Shown one piece after another: positions 35,188-50,100 of a stretch of 64,000 nt of DNA. The translations under genes were made by a program, and so were the position numbers. Below the pieces are notes generated by a model that was given only the letters and a program-made list of their open reading frames with translations, was not told the origin of the DNA and searched no databases. Positions within the stretch are counted from its first letter, which is position 1. Each line of letters starts with the position of its first letter. This DNA comes from Melieria omissa. Taxonomy: Eukaryota; Arthropoda; Insecta; Diptera; Ulidiidae. The stretch spans positions 125,764,068 through 125,828,067 of the forward strand of contig OZ020267.1 in assembly GCA_963971225.1 (NCBI GenBank). Direction: 5' to 3'.

Positions 35188-38100
35188 CTGCAAAAGAGAT
35201 CCAGGCGGAATAGTTGCAGTATTGGCGACTAATAAGAGGACAGTTAAGGGAATTTACCTGATTGTTGCACTTATCGCCCTGGCAGACGGCGCAGGTGCCG
35301 GCCGCCTCGCACGTCTTTTGAGTATTCTCATCCAAATCGCTCAGACAACCTCGCAACGTGTGACCAGCTGAAAGACATGAACAACAGATCTAAGTTTTAA
35401 ATTGTCTCATGTAATAAATATCTTAGTAATAGTTTTTATTATCATTGAGCAGAATGGATACATCGTTACTCAAGAGTACTCAATATCGTTACTTGAACTT
35501 TTTATAAAGATTTCTGGATTCATACTTGGATCATAGATCGGACTCGTTCTTGGACTCACTATCAAAAAGATCTCAGTGTCAAATCACTATCTATACTCAG
35601 TACTGAAAAATCCCTACATACCAGATCTTTGTGCCATTCGCCCTACTCTCTTTCAAATAAAATCATACGCTGATATCTCAGGTCTGAAGCCCCAAACCCC
35701 TTCCTCCTGCCCGAAATACAAAAATTTGTAGAGAAAAGTATGGTTTAAAATGGTATTGATCCGACCCCTGTGTGCTCCACGGTGGTAACAGCAAAATTCC
35801 CTTAAAAACCCAAGCAACTCAGTGTTTGTACAGAAATAAGGTCTTCTGAGTACCTTAATATATCGCTAGTACAGTAGTAGGTTTTTAAAGGTATCGCTAC
35901 TTTTTTTCATAAGTATTCACCATGGATCACATTTACCTGAGTTCACTGTGGTGACGCATTGACTGTTGGGCGCATTACATTGAATCGAGCCGGTCACTTG
36001 CGTGGGATTTTGTGCGCAATACGGCGTCAAACTTGAGTGACACGACAGACAAACAGCAGACGTTGGCAATTTTGACAGGGCGTTGCAATCATTGCCCTCG
36101 CAACGGTACAGTTTCTTCTCTGCAGCCCAGTCCTCTAGATCGCTGCTGTTCTGCGAACTTGCACAACCCATCAGATCCACGCTACCATCCTCGTACTTCG
36201 CAAAGCAGAAATCGTCCTTTTTATTCAAAAGGCAGTACTGCGCCACGCTACTGGTGCACGCCGCACCAGTGCAAACGTGGCACTTGAGTCGGTCCGCTGG
36301 GTAGACGAAGGTGTTGCACATATCTCCGTCACAGCTGGCGCACTCATTGCTGCCATCGTCTGTGCGGCACACATGCTGCACCAATATCTCTTTGTCGTCC
36401 AGGCAAGAACGTATCACCTCCTCATTCTTCATTGCCACCATGCATTCTTTGTTGCAGGATCTTGTTGCGAAGCCAGCGTTTTCGGGGTTGACGGTGCACA
36501 GTGCATCCGTTTCCGAATTGCAGAAGGCGCATTCGATGTAGTCCGTAATGTTCCACACCGAGTTGCAGTCGTTCGACTTGCACTTGAAGCACAGTTGCGG
36601 ATTTTGGCGACAATACATATCTCGATAATCTTCGACATCGTCTGAGCAGCCGCGTTGCTGTACCTCCCCGTTGGCACTGAACACAGTCATGCAATCCTGC
36701 TCAGGGTTGGTTTCGCACTTAACGGTCGGGCCCAGCGAGTTGAGACAGTGGTCGCCGACACATGTGTGGCACTGGAGTGGCAGATCCTGCCAAACGCCGT
36801 GGTAGCCGTCGTCCTTTTTATTGCGCAGGTCGATAGAGTTGCAACCCGTGCCAAAGCATTCGCGACAAGTGCTTTTGTCGTTCGCATCACAGAATACCTC
36901 CGATCGGCAGCCGCGTATGGTGACATTAGCGACCAGTGCCGATCGGCAGGACTCGGTGTCGCTTACGTAGGGGCATGGCAGGCTGCGTGTGGGGAAGGAC
37001 TCACAGTTGTCGTCATACTCTGAGGAACACGTGTAACACTGTGTCCTATTGGCAGGGAAGACCTATTCATGGGAAATATGCAAAATGTACAGCATTGAGA
37101 AGTGACCATCAATTTTGACCTATAAAATCGCTCTGCTTACCTCACGATTGCAGCCGTCTTTACCGCAAATGCTGCAATTATCATCAGTGCCCAAGATGCA
37201 AGACGCATATTTGTTGAAATCTAAACTAGCTACGCAGCCGCGCACTGTTGAACCATCTGGAAAGTGAGTTTGCATTGGTTAGTATTGGAAGCTGCCCATT
37301 CCATTAGATCTTCTAGATCGGGCACTTACCTTCAACAAGGCGTGTGTAGCAGTTGGTGTATGGCAATTCGCTGCAAGTTTCGAAAGTTCCCACCTCATTG
37401 GCGTTGGTGGCGCAGATGTAGTCGTCATTCGAGTCGCAGACGACGCATTGCACCGCTCCAGGCAACTGATCCAGTGAATTGCAGTTATCTCCGTCGCAAA
37501 CATTCACACGCTTCGTGCCAATGATCGTCTCTAGATCTTGATTGCGGAACGAGCTTAGGCAACCCATCTGGATGACACTGCTGGTGCTGTCAAACCACGT
37601 GTAGCACTTGTCCTGCTCCTTGTACAGTGGACAGGCCTGCGACTGCGGATCTTCGCAGTCATCGCCCACGCACGTGTAACACTTTCTGCGATTCGCCGGA
37701 AAGTCGACGGCATTGCAGTAGCTATCCGTGCAAGCGAAGCAGTTACTGTCGCTGCCTTTTGAGCACTTCTTCTGATCACTAGCCTCCTTGTCGTTCAGGC
37801 AGGTGCGGATCAAGTCATATGCGGGGTCGCTGCTGCTGTCGGAAGGATAGAGCGCCGTCATGCAGCCACCGTCACATAGGCGTACGCTGTGCGACGGTTT
37901 CCCCGGATCTAGCAAGCAGTCGATGCTGCGATGACTGTCGCAGTAGACGCATTTGATAATGTTAGATTCGCTCACAGCATTGTTGCATTCGTTCGACTTG
38001 CAGTTGTAGCAGGAGTCGGTTTGTTCGCAATAGGTACCGTGCTCTTCACTAATCGCATCGCTGCAGCCACGCGATATCACTTTTCCGTTGCTATCGAAGA

Positions 38101-41100
38101 CTGACACGCAATCCTGCAGGTTGTTGTCCTCACAAGTCGATATCTGCGAAGACTCCAGCGTGCTGCACTCCTCCACGCCCGAGCACACATAACAACGCAG
38201 CGGCAGGTCCTGCCACTTGCCAAAGTTGTCATCCTGTTTGGTCGCCAAGTTCACAGTGTTGCAACCGCTTTCGCTGCACTTCACGCAACTCTTCGCGTCC
38301 TCGTCACAACTAATGCTCGAACTGCAGCCGCGATAGGTGACATCGTTCATATAGCTGGTCACACAGGTGTCGTCTGCGTCGTATAGCGGACAGATTGCAA
38401 CGCTGCTGGGGTTGGCCTCGCACTGCGCATCCTGGGTAGAGTCGCAAATGTGGCACGACAGACGAGCCTCGGGGAAGACTTGATTATTGCACTTGCTGCC
38501 TTGGCAGCTGCGACACGTGCTGGACGTTCCGTTCTTGCAGCCCAGGAACTCGTCATCATACAAACTGGACAGGCAGCCGCGCTCAGTAGAGCCATTTGGC
38601 AGCACCCGCTCGTAGCAGTCGGTGTGAGGAAGTGCCGAGCATGTTGTGACGCTGGTCACAGACAACGGTCTGGCGGCACAGTTGGCATCAGTGCGCGAGC
38701 TGCAAAGCACGCAGGTCTGTGATGCTGGAAGCGCATCGAAAGTGTTACAATTGTCTCCTTCGCACAGGAAGAGACGCTTCTGCTGTAGCAAATATTGGGC
38801 GTCTACGTTGCTGAATTCACTGCGACAACCCATTGCTACGATGGAGCGTTGCTCGTCGAAGCGTATGTAGCACTTGTCGTCTGGGCGGTATATCGAGCAG
38901 GTCGTCGGCTGCGGGTCCTGGCAATCGTCGTCCGAGCACACATTGCAGCTAAGTCGTTTTTCTGGCATCTCGACCACATTGCACTTCTCCGTACTACACA
39001 CCTGACAGTTCGGCTTGGTGCCTGCTTCGCATTCGTCACGGTCGTCCGCTTCCATGTCGTCGTAGCACGAGCGCGACAGACCGTAGGCCGGATTTTCTTC
39101 GTCGTATTTGGCATACATGGCCGTCATGCAGTATTTGTAGCACGGGCGCGTTGTGCGGATGCTACCAACATTAGTCACACAGGCCCCAGTGCTGTCCGTG
39201 TCGCAAGCCAAGCACTCGACGTAATCGTCTAAACTCGTTGGCACATTGCAGCGATTCGAATTGCAGCGAGGGCACTTGGCCGGGTTGCTGTTGCATAGCG
39301 GCCCGTTGTTTGCCTCCACAGTATCACTGCAGCCGCGCTCAATCACCTTGCCGTCGTCATTGAAAACGGTCATACAGCTTTGGAAAGGATTGTCTTGGCA
39401 CTCGTTCATCTCGCCGCTGATTTGGCACGCTGCCTCGCCCACGCAAGTGTAGCAAGAGATCGGCACGTCCTGCCACAAGCCAGGCTGCCCGTCGGCGCTT
39501 ACCTTCTCCAGATCTACTGTGTTGCAACCTGGTGAGTCGCATACGCGGCATGTTCGCTTGTCGTTCTCGTTACTGCACCTTAAGTTGGACGAGCAACCGC
39601 GCGTCGTGATGCCTTTGTTCAAATTGGTCACACACGAATCGTTCGCGCTGTAAATCGGACAAATCTTGTTGCTGTTTGGCACCGAGCTACATAGTGGATC
39701 TGTGGCAGAACTGCACTGATGGCATTTCCAGCGATCCAACGGAAAGATCGAGAGTGCGTTGCATTTATCACCCGTGCACGTCTGGCAGAGGCCATCGTCG
39801 CCTTTGACGCAACCGTAGAATTCGTCCGTCTGGAGGGAGGAAACGCAGCCTCGGGTTGTGTATCCATCTGAGGAGAAGGAAATGCACGAAGAGGAAGCAG
39901 TGAGTTACTTAGACGAAACAGTCATGACATGCTTGATGTTGGAACTTACCGGAGTCAACACGTACATAACAATCCATGTAGGGTAGAAGTAAACATTTTT
40001 CAGTGGTGTCAATCAGGTTGGGGTTTGTTGCACAACGCGGATCCACTTGTGAATTGCAGACGGCGCACTCACTTGGCTGTGGAATTGTTTCCGGTCCGTT
40101 GCAATTTTTTCCATCACAGAGCAGTATTTTCTTCTGCTTTACTAAATCGACAATTACGTCCGATTCGAATTCACTGCGACAGCCCATGGCAGATATGGAA
40201 TTTTCGCTGTCGAACAATATGTAGCACTGGTCATTTTCCTGGTGAGCGTTGCACTGCCGCGTAGCAACATCCTCACAGTCATCGCTTACGCACTTGTAGC
40301 ATTCGTGACGGTCCTCTGGTATGGACATGGTGTTGCAGCGTGAGCCCTCACATGCGGCACAGTAAGCCAAGTTGCCAGCAGCGCATTTCTCGCGATCGTC
40401 CAAGTCCATATCGTCCAAACAGGAGCGGGACAGCTCGTAGGCAGGATTGTCCCCGCTGCTGCGCGGATAAAGCGCCACCATACAGCTGCTCTGACACTTG
40501 CGCGTTCGACTGCCACTAAAGTACACCGAGCACGTGCTGCTCACCGCCGAATCGCAGAAGTAGCAATCTACGAAATTGCTTAGCGAGTTGGCGTTATTGC
40601 AACCGTTCGATTTGCAGCCAATACACTTGCCGTCGTTCTCGTCGCAGTAGTCAGAATGGGTCTGGGAAACCGCATCGCTGCAACCACGCTTCTCCACGGC
40701 TCCATCGGAGCCAAACACGGTCATACAGGTCTGCAAATTGTTGTCTTCGCATTTGCGAATGGTACCGCCGCCATTGGCGCATTCTTCGCCTTCACACACG
40801 TAGCAATTGAGCGGCAGGCCCTGCCATTTGCCCGGTTCGCCAATGTTCGAGGCCAGTAGGTCGACTGTGTTGCAGTTGTCGTTGCTACACAAACGACACT
40901 TTTGGCGATCGTCAGGGTCGCACGTGAAGTCTGACGAGCAGCCGCGCAAAACGTGCTCGCCTTCGACTTTGGTAACGCAAACGTCGGTTGCACTGTAGAT
41001 GGGGCAAACACTTGAGAACTGTTCAGCGCTCTCCACACAGTTGGAGTCGTTCTGCGAGTTGCAGCGGTTACAGCTGCGTCGGCCGCTGGGGAACACTCCC

Positions 41101-44100
41101 GTATTACAGTTATTTGCATTGCAAACTTCGCATGTGCTGTTATCGTTACCGATGCAATTATCGAACAGGTCGTCGCTGACATCTGAGACACAGCCGCGAT
41201 GCGTGACGCCAGCTGCAAGCATAGAATTGTGTTAGTTTCTTTCTACCAAAGACTCATTCATTTCCTTACCATTGTCGACATGCATGTAGCACTGCGAATG
41301 GGGCATATTAGTGCAAACCGCTAACCCGCCAACGGCACTGGGATTAGAAGCGCAATCGGGTTCATCAATGGAATTGCACACGCGGCACGATGTGCTAGGT
41401 GGGAAGCTATCAAAGTCATTGCAGTTGACATCATTGCACAACAACAGCTGCCGGCGATTTGCTACCAGTTCGGCCGAGTCCAGGTCACTAGCACAGCCCA
41501 TGCGTTCGGCGTTGTTCGTTTCAGAATCGAAAAGCACGAAGCATTGCTCCGTCTCGCGGAATGCTGTGCAATTTTGGCTCTGGGGATCCTCGCATTCCTC
41601 GCCCTCGCACACGTAGCACGCATGTCTTGTCTCGGGAATGATGTCCGTGTTGCAGGTGGCACTTGAGCATGCCTTGCAATGCGCCAAGTCACCGCTTTCG
41701 CACGCTGCCTGATCGTCCAAATCGAGGTCGTCCAGACAGCCGCGCGCCAACTCGTATGCGGGATTCGAGTCCTGCGTACGCGGATACAAGCCGGTAACGC
41801 ACTTCTGGTGGCAGCTGCGCGTGCGCTTGATGCTCTTCACATTGAAGATGCAATCCGTGTTGTCGACACCGTCGCAGAACAAACAGTCCACGTAGTCGTC
41901 CAATTGTGTGGCGGTGTTGCAACCATTTGATTTGCAAAATTTACACGACGTCGGATGCCGATCGCAATAATCGCCATTGTCCGATGCGTAGACAGCGTCG
42001 GAGCAGCTGCGTTGCACAACTGTGCCATTTTCGGCAAACACAGTTGCACACGTCTGGAAATTGTTGTTCTCGCATTTTCGCACAATGCCTGGATTGCCAT
42101 TGTGGCACTCTTCACCGGAGCAGGTATAACAGTTGACGGGCAGCTGTTGCCACTGACCCACTGAACCGACGGCGGTGCTCGCCAAATCGACCACATTGCA
42201 ATTATCGCCGGAATGACACATGCGACAGTACTGCTTGTCGGTGTCGTCGCACTGGAACTCACTGCCGCAGCCACGATAGGTGTGGCCGTTTACCAGCTTG
42301 GTCGAGCAGTAATCGCTCGCGGTGTAGTACGGGCAAGCCGCAGCTGCATCCGGTGCACTCTCACATTTCGGATCGTCTTTGGAATTACAGCGCTGACAGC
42401 GACGACGGTCGGACGGGAACACCTGCAAGTAGATAAGACCACGTAGTTGTTACCACCCATTGGGAAGTGTCATATTGTTGCGACGGAGCTGGAAGCTGAG
42501 CTTCAGTCTGCAGTTAAAAAATGCGTGTACCGTGAAACCTGCTCAGTGCCTCAGATTGAGGTACTTGAGCAGTTCTCAATACTTAAGCGTGGGTACTTTA
42601 GTGGGTTTCACTAACCTCAATGTTGCATCGATCTCCCTGGCAGGCAGAGCAATCTGTCGAATTGCCGCTGAGACATTTGCTCAGTACAGTCCTGGCCAAG
42701 CTGCTTACGCATCCACGCTCGGTTGAACCATCTGCAATGAGTTAGTGCCCAATTTGAACCGTCAGCAGTTTTTATTAGTTAAACGCTTACTTACCGGACT
42801 TCACTTGAGTATAGCAGCCGGTGTGCGGTAGCTTGTTGCACGAGTTAACCTCAGGCGTGTCAGGCGGATTTGTAGCGCACGTCGGATCGCTGTTGGAGTT
42901 ACATGCCGCACAAATTTGTGGCTTGGGAATGTTTTCGAATCCGTTGCAATTGGCCCCGTCGCAAGTGTACAGCAAGTGGAAATTGAGGGTCATAAAGAGG
43001 TTCGTCAACTCGCTGGCACAGCCCATTCGTGCAAGGTCACTCTTCTCATCGAACAGCATAAAACACTGATCGCTCTCTTTGTAGTCGGCACACAGCGCCG
43101 TCGAAGGGTCCTCACAGTTCTCGCCCAGACACGAATAGCAGCTGAGCCGGTCCGCTGGTAACACAGCATCATTGCAGGCGGCGCTGTTGCAGGCAACGCA
43201 GAGCGCATCGCCGTTCCCGCACGTCTGTTGATCGGCCACGTCTTTGTCGTCCAGGCAAGTGCGTGTCAACACCAAAACATCGGAGTTGGCGGAACGTGGA
43301 TAAAGTGCCGTCATGCAGGCACCGTTGCATTTGCGGCGACTTGCTACGGCTGCCACATTCTGGGAGCAATTTGCATTGCTCTCTGAGTTGCAGTAGATAC
43401 AGTCGACGTAGTCTGACAAACTGCTTGCTTTATTGCAACCATTCGAGTTGCAGTTGTGACAATTGGCCGAGTTTTCATCACAGTACTCGCCAAAGGCGCT
43501 CTCCACTGCATTGCTGCAGCCACGCTTAGTCACGGCACCGCTCTCGTCGAACACGGTCATACAGTACTCTTTTTTGGTACAGAGCACCTCAGATGTGGCA
43601 CCTGCGCACTCAGTACTGGAGTTGCACTGGTGGCAAGTGAGCGGCAATTTTTGCCAAATGCCTGGCTTGCCGTCGACTTTGCGCTTCAGGTTCGAGCTAT
43701 TGCAGTCGTTGTCGTCACAAATCTGGCAAATGTCGGTGTCGGCGGCACCACAGTTCACTTGCGAACTACAGCCACGCACGGTAACACCGTCAATGCTCAG
43801 TGTTGCAACACATTTTTCGCCACTTGTGTATTTCGGGCAGATCTGTGCCGATTGCGGAGTGACCTCGCAGCTGGGAGATGTCTCAGAGTTGCATACATGG
43901 CAAGTGCGGCGGTCTTCAGGAAAGATCTGCAAAATAGGCAAATTAAAATGAGTTGATCAAATTAGTTTCCCGACTCCGTACTGCCAGAAATTCCTGGATT
44001 GTACTAAACTCAGAATGTTATAAATTTCGATGTTTCGAATGTGGAATCCTGCCCTTTGACTACTGTAGAATGCGATACGAAAGTAGGAAGGAGAGTTAAC

Positions 44101-47100
44101 CACTCCGTGTTTCCGTGTTTTGTAATGTTTGACTAGTAAGTTTTTAGAAAAAGATCAGCTGACAAATTAAGACATAGTGAAGTTATTCGCCGAAAGGTCT
44201 CTTTCAGACCATAGCAGCTTCAATTATATAAATCGGTTATGAAGTGACATTTACCGGAATGACAGATCAACTAGAATGTTTTCAAGCACTCGTCATCCGC
44301 ATCGAGAATAAGTAGTAAGATAATAGTGACAAAATAATGTAGGTTCATCTAGGGACATACGACCTAAGAACCTTCAAAACCGTCAACTGTTCCAGAAATT
44401 AATCTAAGAATTATGGCATACCCACTAATTCACACTTGCTGAACTTTGGGTCCTTACATATTCAGCGGGGAAGAGAAAAATAAGTCTATAAATGTGTGGT
44501 TAGCCTAGCAAAACCGAAACATCATACAATACTCTACTGGGTGATGCAAGGAAGAACTTTTAATACTTGATGGGACCCAATAATCATTGTATGCACACCT
44601 ATTCAACCGCTCATCCCAAACTTCCCTGACATTGGACAATCTTTTCAGCGTTTCACATTTACCTCCGCATTGCATTTGGTGCCCGTGCATATGTGACATT
44701 GTGTAGTGTTGGTGCCATACAAACAATTGTAATAGTCCTCATCGTCTATGTTGGATAAGCAGCCGCGTTCGGTGTGACCAGCTGCAAAAAAAAAAAAACA
44801 AATTTGATTGATCGAGTGAAAAGCCATTGCAATCGGGTGAATTACAATTCAGGAGTCTCGTATAGCATTGGGTCGAGGGCAACTTGGCGCAGGTGGTTGT
44901 CGAAGTAACTTTGCCGGGTTCAACAGCACATTGGACATCGGTCGCCGAACTGCAAAGCACACACTGTTGCGACGTGGGCAAATTTTCGAAAATGTTACAG
45001 TTGTCCTCATCACACAGCCACAATTTTTTCGCGGTCACCAATTCCTTCAGTACCGGCGGGTCGTAATCGCTTTTGCAGCCCATGGCCACAACGGTGCCTT
45101 CAGTGTCGAACTCCACCGCGCACTGTTCTTGTTCGATAATGGCACGACAGGCGTGTTGCACGGGATCTTGACAATCGTCGCCGACACAATGGTAGCACGA
45201 CTTGCGCTCTCCCAGGTCGTCCACGTTGCAGTTTTCAGTGATGCAGGCTTTGCAGTCGGCATGATTGCCCGCTGCGCACTGCTCTCGATCATCCAGGTCC
45301 ATGTCGTCGAGGCAAGTGCGCACCAATTCCCGTGCGGGCAACGGGTCTTGAGTGCGTGAATACAGCGCCGTCATGCAACTCTTGTGGCATTTGCGTGTGC
45401 GACTGATCGATGTTGCGTTGAATACGCAGTTGCCGCCTTGTTGCGCATCGCAGAAAATGCAACTAATATAGTCAGACTCGGCCGTGGCCAAGTTGCAGCC
45501 ATTCGACTTGCAGTCGTAGCAAGTAGCGTTGGCGGCACTGCATGTGGCGGCCATTTTGTCACTGCAACCACGCGCCACAACATTGCCCGTACTATCGAAA
45601 GCGGTGGTGCACGTTTGGAGGTTGTTGTCCGGACACTTGTTAACGTTGCCCAGTTCAGTACAATCATCACTGCCCTCGCAGTGGTAACAGTTCAGCGGCA
45701 GCTCCTGGAACATGCCCGGTTCGCCGACAGATTCCGTCTTGAATTTTTCGGTGTTGCAGTTATGCTTCTCGCAGGTGTGGCAGCTTTCTTCGCTGTCATC
45801 AGTGCAGCTCAGCTCCGAGCCGCAATCGCGGTAGATGACACCATCAGCGAGCTTCGTGACGCAGAAGTCGGCTGCTTGGTACAGCGGACATGCTTCTGAG
45901 TGATCCGGTGCGGTAGCGCAGTCGGGATCGTCGGTGGAGTTGCAGCGGTGACAACGCTGTCTGTTGGACGGATAAATGTTCTTGTTGCAGTAGCTTTCGG
46001 TGCATATCCTGCAAATGGAGTCGGGTTCACCGTCGTGGCAACTGATGAAATCAGGGGTAGACAACTCGTACGTGCAGCCGCGTACGGTGTGGCCATCTGC
46101 AAGATATTTGTAAAAAAATACGTTATTAGGTTTTTGAATGAAAAGAAAAGCTTTTAAAGGAAAGCACATATTTGGGGTTATTCGTGTTGCGTTTCGAACG
46201 CATGATCCTATGACACGCACGGTCATCTAAAAAGAACTAGGCATGTCCCACTGTTATACTATAAACCTCGACATAGCTACTGAAATCCCAGCCAGCTGGA
46301 CTGTGTTGCAATACCCCTAGTTTTTTGATTCCCTGCAAAGTGTGCTTCCACCCAAAGAGAATAAAAAAGGATAGGACATGTGAGCTGTAGTGCTTACCGC
46401 TTGTGATGCGCGTGTAGCAGTCGGTGGTGGGATTATGTTGGCATCTCGTTATCTGACTAATTAGCGCCGGTTTATTCGCACAGTTGACGTCTGTGCTGGA
46501 ATCGCAGACATAACACATAATTGCTTCGGGCAGGTTGCTGTAGTCATTGCAATTGTCGCCGTCGCACAGGAAGTAGTTCTTTATTCCTTCCCGCAGTGTC
46601 GCCGGGCTGATATCACTCTTGCATCCCATGCGAATGGCGTCGTGTGTAACATTATCGAAATGTATGTAGCATTGATCGCCTTCAGAGAAGCCCAAACACT
46701 CCTTCGACGATGGCACATTGCAGTCGGCACCTTCGCAGTACTGACACGACAAGCGTCCGTTCTCGGGCAGAATATTGACATTGCATTCGTTCGAATCGGT
46801 GCAGCGCACACAGTTGTTTTCGGCCGTACAGTCATCCCGATCGTCGGGCTCGATGTCCTCGAAACAAGTGCGCACAAAGTCCTGCACCTTCTCGTTGTTG
46901 CGGCGCGGATACAGCGCAGAAACACAACCTTCCACGCAGCGGCGTCGAGCGGTAATCGCGGCCGGATTGAAGAGGCAATCGGCATTCACCGCCGCATCGC
47001 AGAACAAGCACTGCTGATAGGCGCCCGGCGCGGAAACGGTATTGCAACCGTTCGATTTGCAATTGAAGCACAATTCGGGATGTTGGGTGCAGTGTGCCTG

Positions 47101-50100
47101 GTACTCGGCGACAACGAGCGCCTCACAGCCACGTCGCACCACAGCGCCGCTCTCGTCGAAAACGGTCAAGCAGTCCTGATAGGGATCGCCTTCGCATTTG
47201 CGTGCATTGCGCACGTCGGTGAGACACTCGGCGCCCGAGCAGGTGTTGCAGTTGAGTGGCAGCGTCTGAAAAACGCCGTATATATCCTCGGAGCGTTTCT
47301 TGACATTCGCCGTATTACAGCCGTTGCCCTGGCAAATTGCACAGTTGCTGTTTTTCGCGTCGCAACTGAACTCGGAAAGGCATCCGCGCTTGGTCACACC
47401 ATTCTCGTACACTGCCACGCAGGAATCTTTCTCTTCGTAAACTGGACAAGCACTCTGCGAAGCGGGCGCGGCATGGCAGCCGGAGTCGAGCTCAGAGCTG
47501 CAGCGATGGCACTGTAGTCGGTCTTCTGGTATGAGCTGTGGTTTGAAATAAGAAAACATTTAGATGAAAATTAAAAGAAGAGATAATTTCTTATCGAAGC
47601 CTTAAATGCTTCTGAACTCGAAGAATAGAATGTATTCTAATTTATTAAGACAGCCAGAATGCGCTCAGGGTTCTGGATGCAATTTTAACCATATCAACCA
47701 TTCTTCGCTGTGTATATTATCTTTTAGTTGAATCACCAACTGTTTCTTATTTAAGTGTCTCGATTGACAGACAAACAGACCGACACTTTATATTCAACTA
47801 GGACTCACCTGCGTGTTGCAACTGCCGCCATTGCAAATTTTACACAGCTTACTGGCATCGATGAGGCAATCATAGAATTCATCGGCATTCAAATCCGAAA
47901 GGCAGCCTCGCTCGGTTGTGCCATTAACAACGCGTTGATAACAATCCGTGTACGGAATGGAACGGCAGTTGTCCTGCGTTTGCACGAGCAGCGGCTTTGA
48001 GGCGCAGTTTTCGTTTTTCAGCGAGTCGCACTTGGTGCAATCTTGTGGCGTTGGCGTGTTTGCCAGATCGTTGCAATTGTCGCCCTCGCACACATACAGC
48101 AACTTTTGCTTGACCAACGCAATTACGTCGAGCTCCTTGTCGAAGTCCGACACACAGCCCATGCCCACAAGTTCGTTTTCCGCATCGAATTGCATAAAGC
48201 AGCGAATGTCGTCGTCTTGCGAGGCGCACGCCTGCTGCTGCGGATCTTCGCAATCGTCGTTCTCGCTGCTGCAGCGATAGCAGCTGTGCGGCTTGTCGCC
48301 GAGTAGATGCACATTGCAGCCGGCCTCGGCACAGGCAATGCACTGCGGATCGTTGCCGGCCGCGCAATGCTCGCGATCGTCTAGGTCGCGATCGCTGAGA
48401 CAGGAGCGCACCACATGCTGGACGTTGTTCTGCTCTGGTTCGGTGTGCAGCGCTGTCATACACTCGCCAAGGCACTTGGTGCGCGTCGCAACGTTGGCGG
48501 GATTCAGCCTGCAGTCCGCGTCGAACTGGGAATTGCACGACACGCACTCGATGAACTGATCGAGCGAGGTAGCCACATTGCAGCCGCTGGACGAGCAGCT
48601 CGGACAGTGGTCCGCATTGCTATCGCAGTATGCGACCAATTCGGTGGCTATGCTGTCGCTGCAGCCACGTTGCGACACAACGCCCGTTGCATCGAACACA
48701 ACGATGCAGGTCTGCGCATCGTTGTTCTCGCACTTGCGCAGCGTTCCCTGGCCGACGGCACACTCCTCCGCGCTATCACAGACATAACAGTTTATTGGCC
48801 CCTCCTGCCAAATGCCCGAGCGCGAGTCCTCAGCATCAACTGAAACAATTTCATTATTTGTTAGTATTGATTACAAATTCAGAAAAATGGAAATGGAATG
48901 AATGCACTTACAAACTAGGCCAACCATAATAAAAACAAGTGTTTCCCTCGGTTGGGGAACGTATTTTTCATACCCTGCGCCAAGAACAATGAAACGTTAC
49001 TGAATGGGCTTTGGGATTCTGGTATTTGTCTGCTATACATTGTAGGTTTCCTAAAGCCCCTTTGCAACGTTAAAATGAACAGTAAGATGAAATCTTAAAA
49101 CGACAATATGGACGAATGTTACCCACAATGAGCTAAGAAGGCTCATTTCATTTTCATTATTATTTCAAAACGAAGTTTGGTTAGTATTAAAATAATTAAT
49201 TTTGCATATTTTTTTACATGACAACTCTGCTTTGAACTGAGTAGACCAAACCCACTAACATGGCTAACAGTTGAGATATAAATACTTATCCCAACGCCAT
49301 CCTCAAATCAGCTTCAGAAATATGACTAAAACTATTGTCCTGGTAATCCTGATCATACATATACATCCAAAAATCAGACATTAACAGACAATTGCACTAC
49401 TTTTATAAGATCTTTTTTACATTTTTTAATTCATATTTAGGAAATGAAAAGCAAAGTTTAGTTAGCTTAGGTTATGGTGGCTGCCCATGTAAGAGACACT
49501 CTCGAAGGCCTGAAAGGCCCATTGTGATATCACATATTTTGCCCTTGTTTTTAACGTCTATACAACGCTATTTTTTTCAACACGTGCTACAACTCACAGT
49601 TCAAACAGATGAAAGAAGGGAGGGGGTAGGGGACCTACAATTTAATACCGAATTCGAACGGCCGTTGGCAGTTTTTTCTTTCCCATTTTGAAGGTTTTGC
49701 CATTGTCTGCCAAGAGTGGACTTGTGCGATTCTTGTAATTCTCATCTGCTTCATTTTGATAGCGATAAAAGTATAGTAGATGAGCATTTCACGAGCCGAA
49801 CTAGGATTCGAACCTAGGGCCTCGGTATGAGAAGTCAGCGCGCTACCTACTGAACTATCGAGATCAGTAGATTAGATTTAAATTAAACTTATTTCTTCTA
49901 ATTTAAATTAGATCTAAATTAGTTCTTATTTAGAAGAAATAAATCCAACATTAACTAATGACACAAATTCCCCAAATCGTAGGATAATTTAAGTCGATAG
50001 AACCCAAAAATTACGAAGAACTGTTAGGACCACTACTTGATGTCGTGAACACGCAATTGAGACAGGATTGCAAGTAATCTGTGCGTTCAAAAGATTTTTA

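Noticed and set aside
46642..47517. Long plus-strand frame (291 residues) opposite gene A
   Set aside because: It lies antisense to exon 3 of gene A, has no recognisable domain, and similar antisense frames appear opposite most gene A exons, a consequence of their codon use and higher GC.
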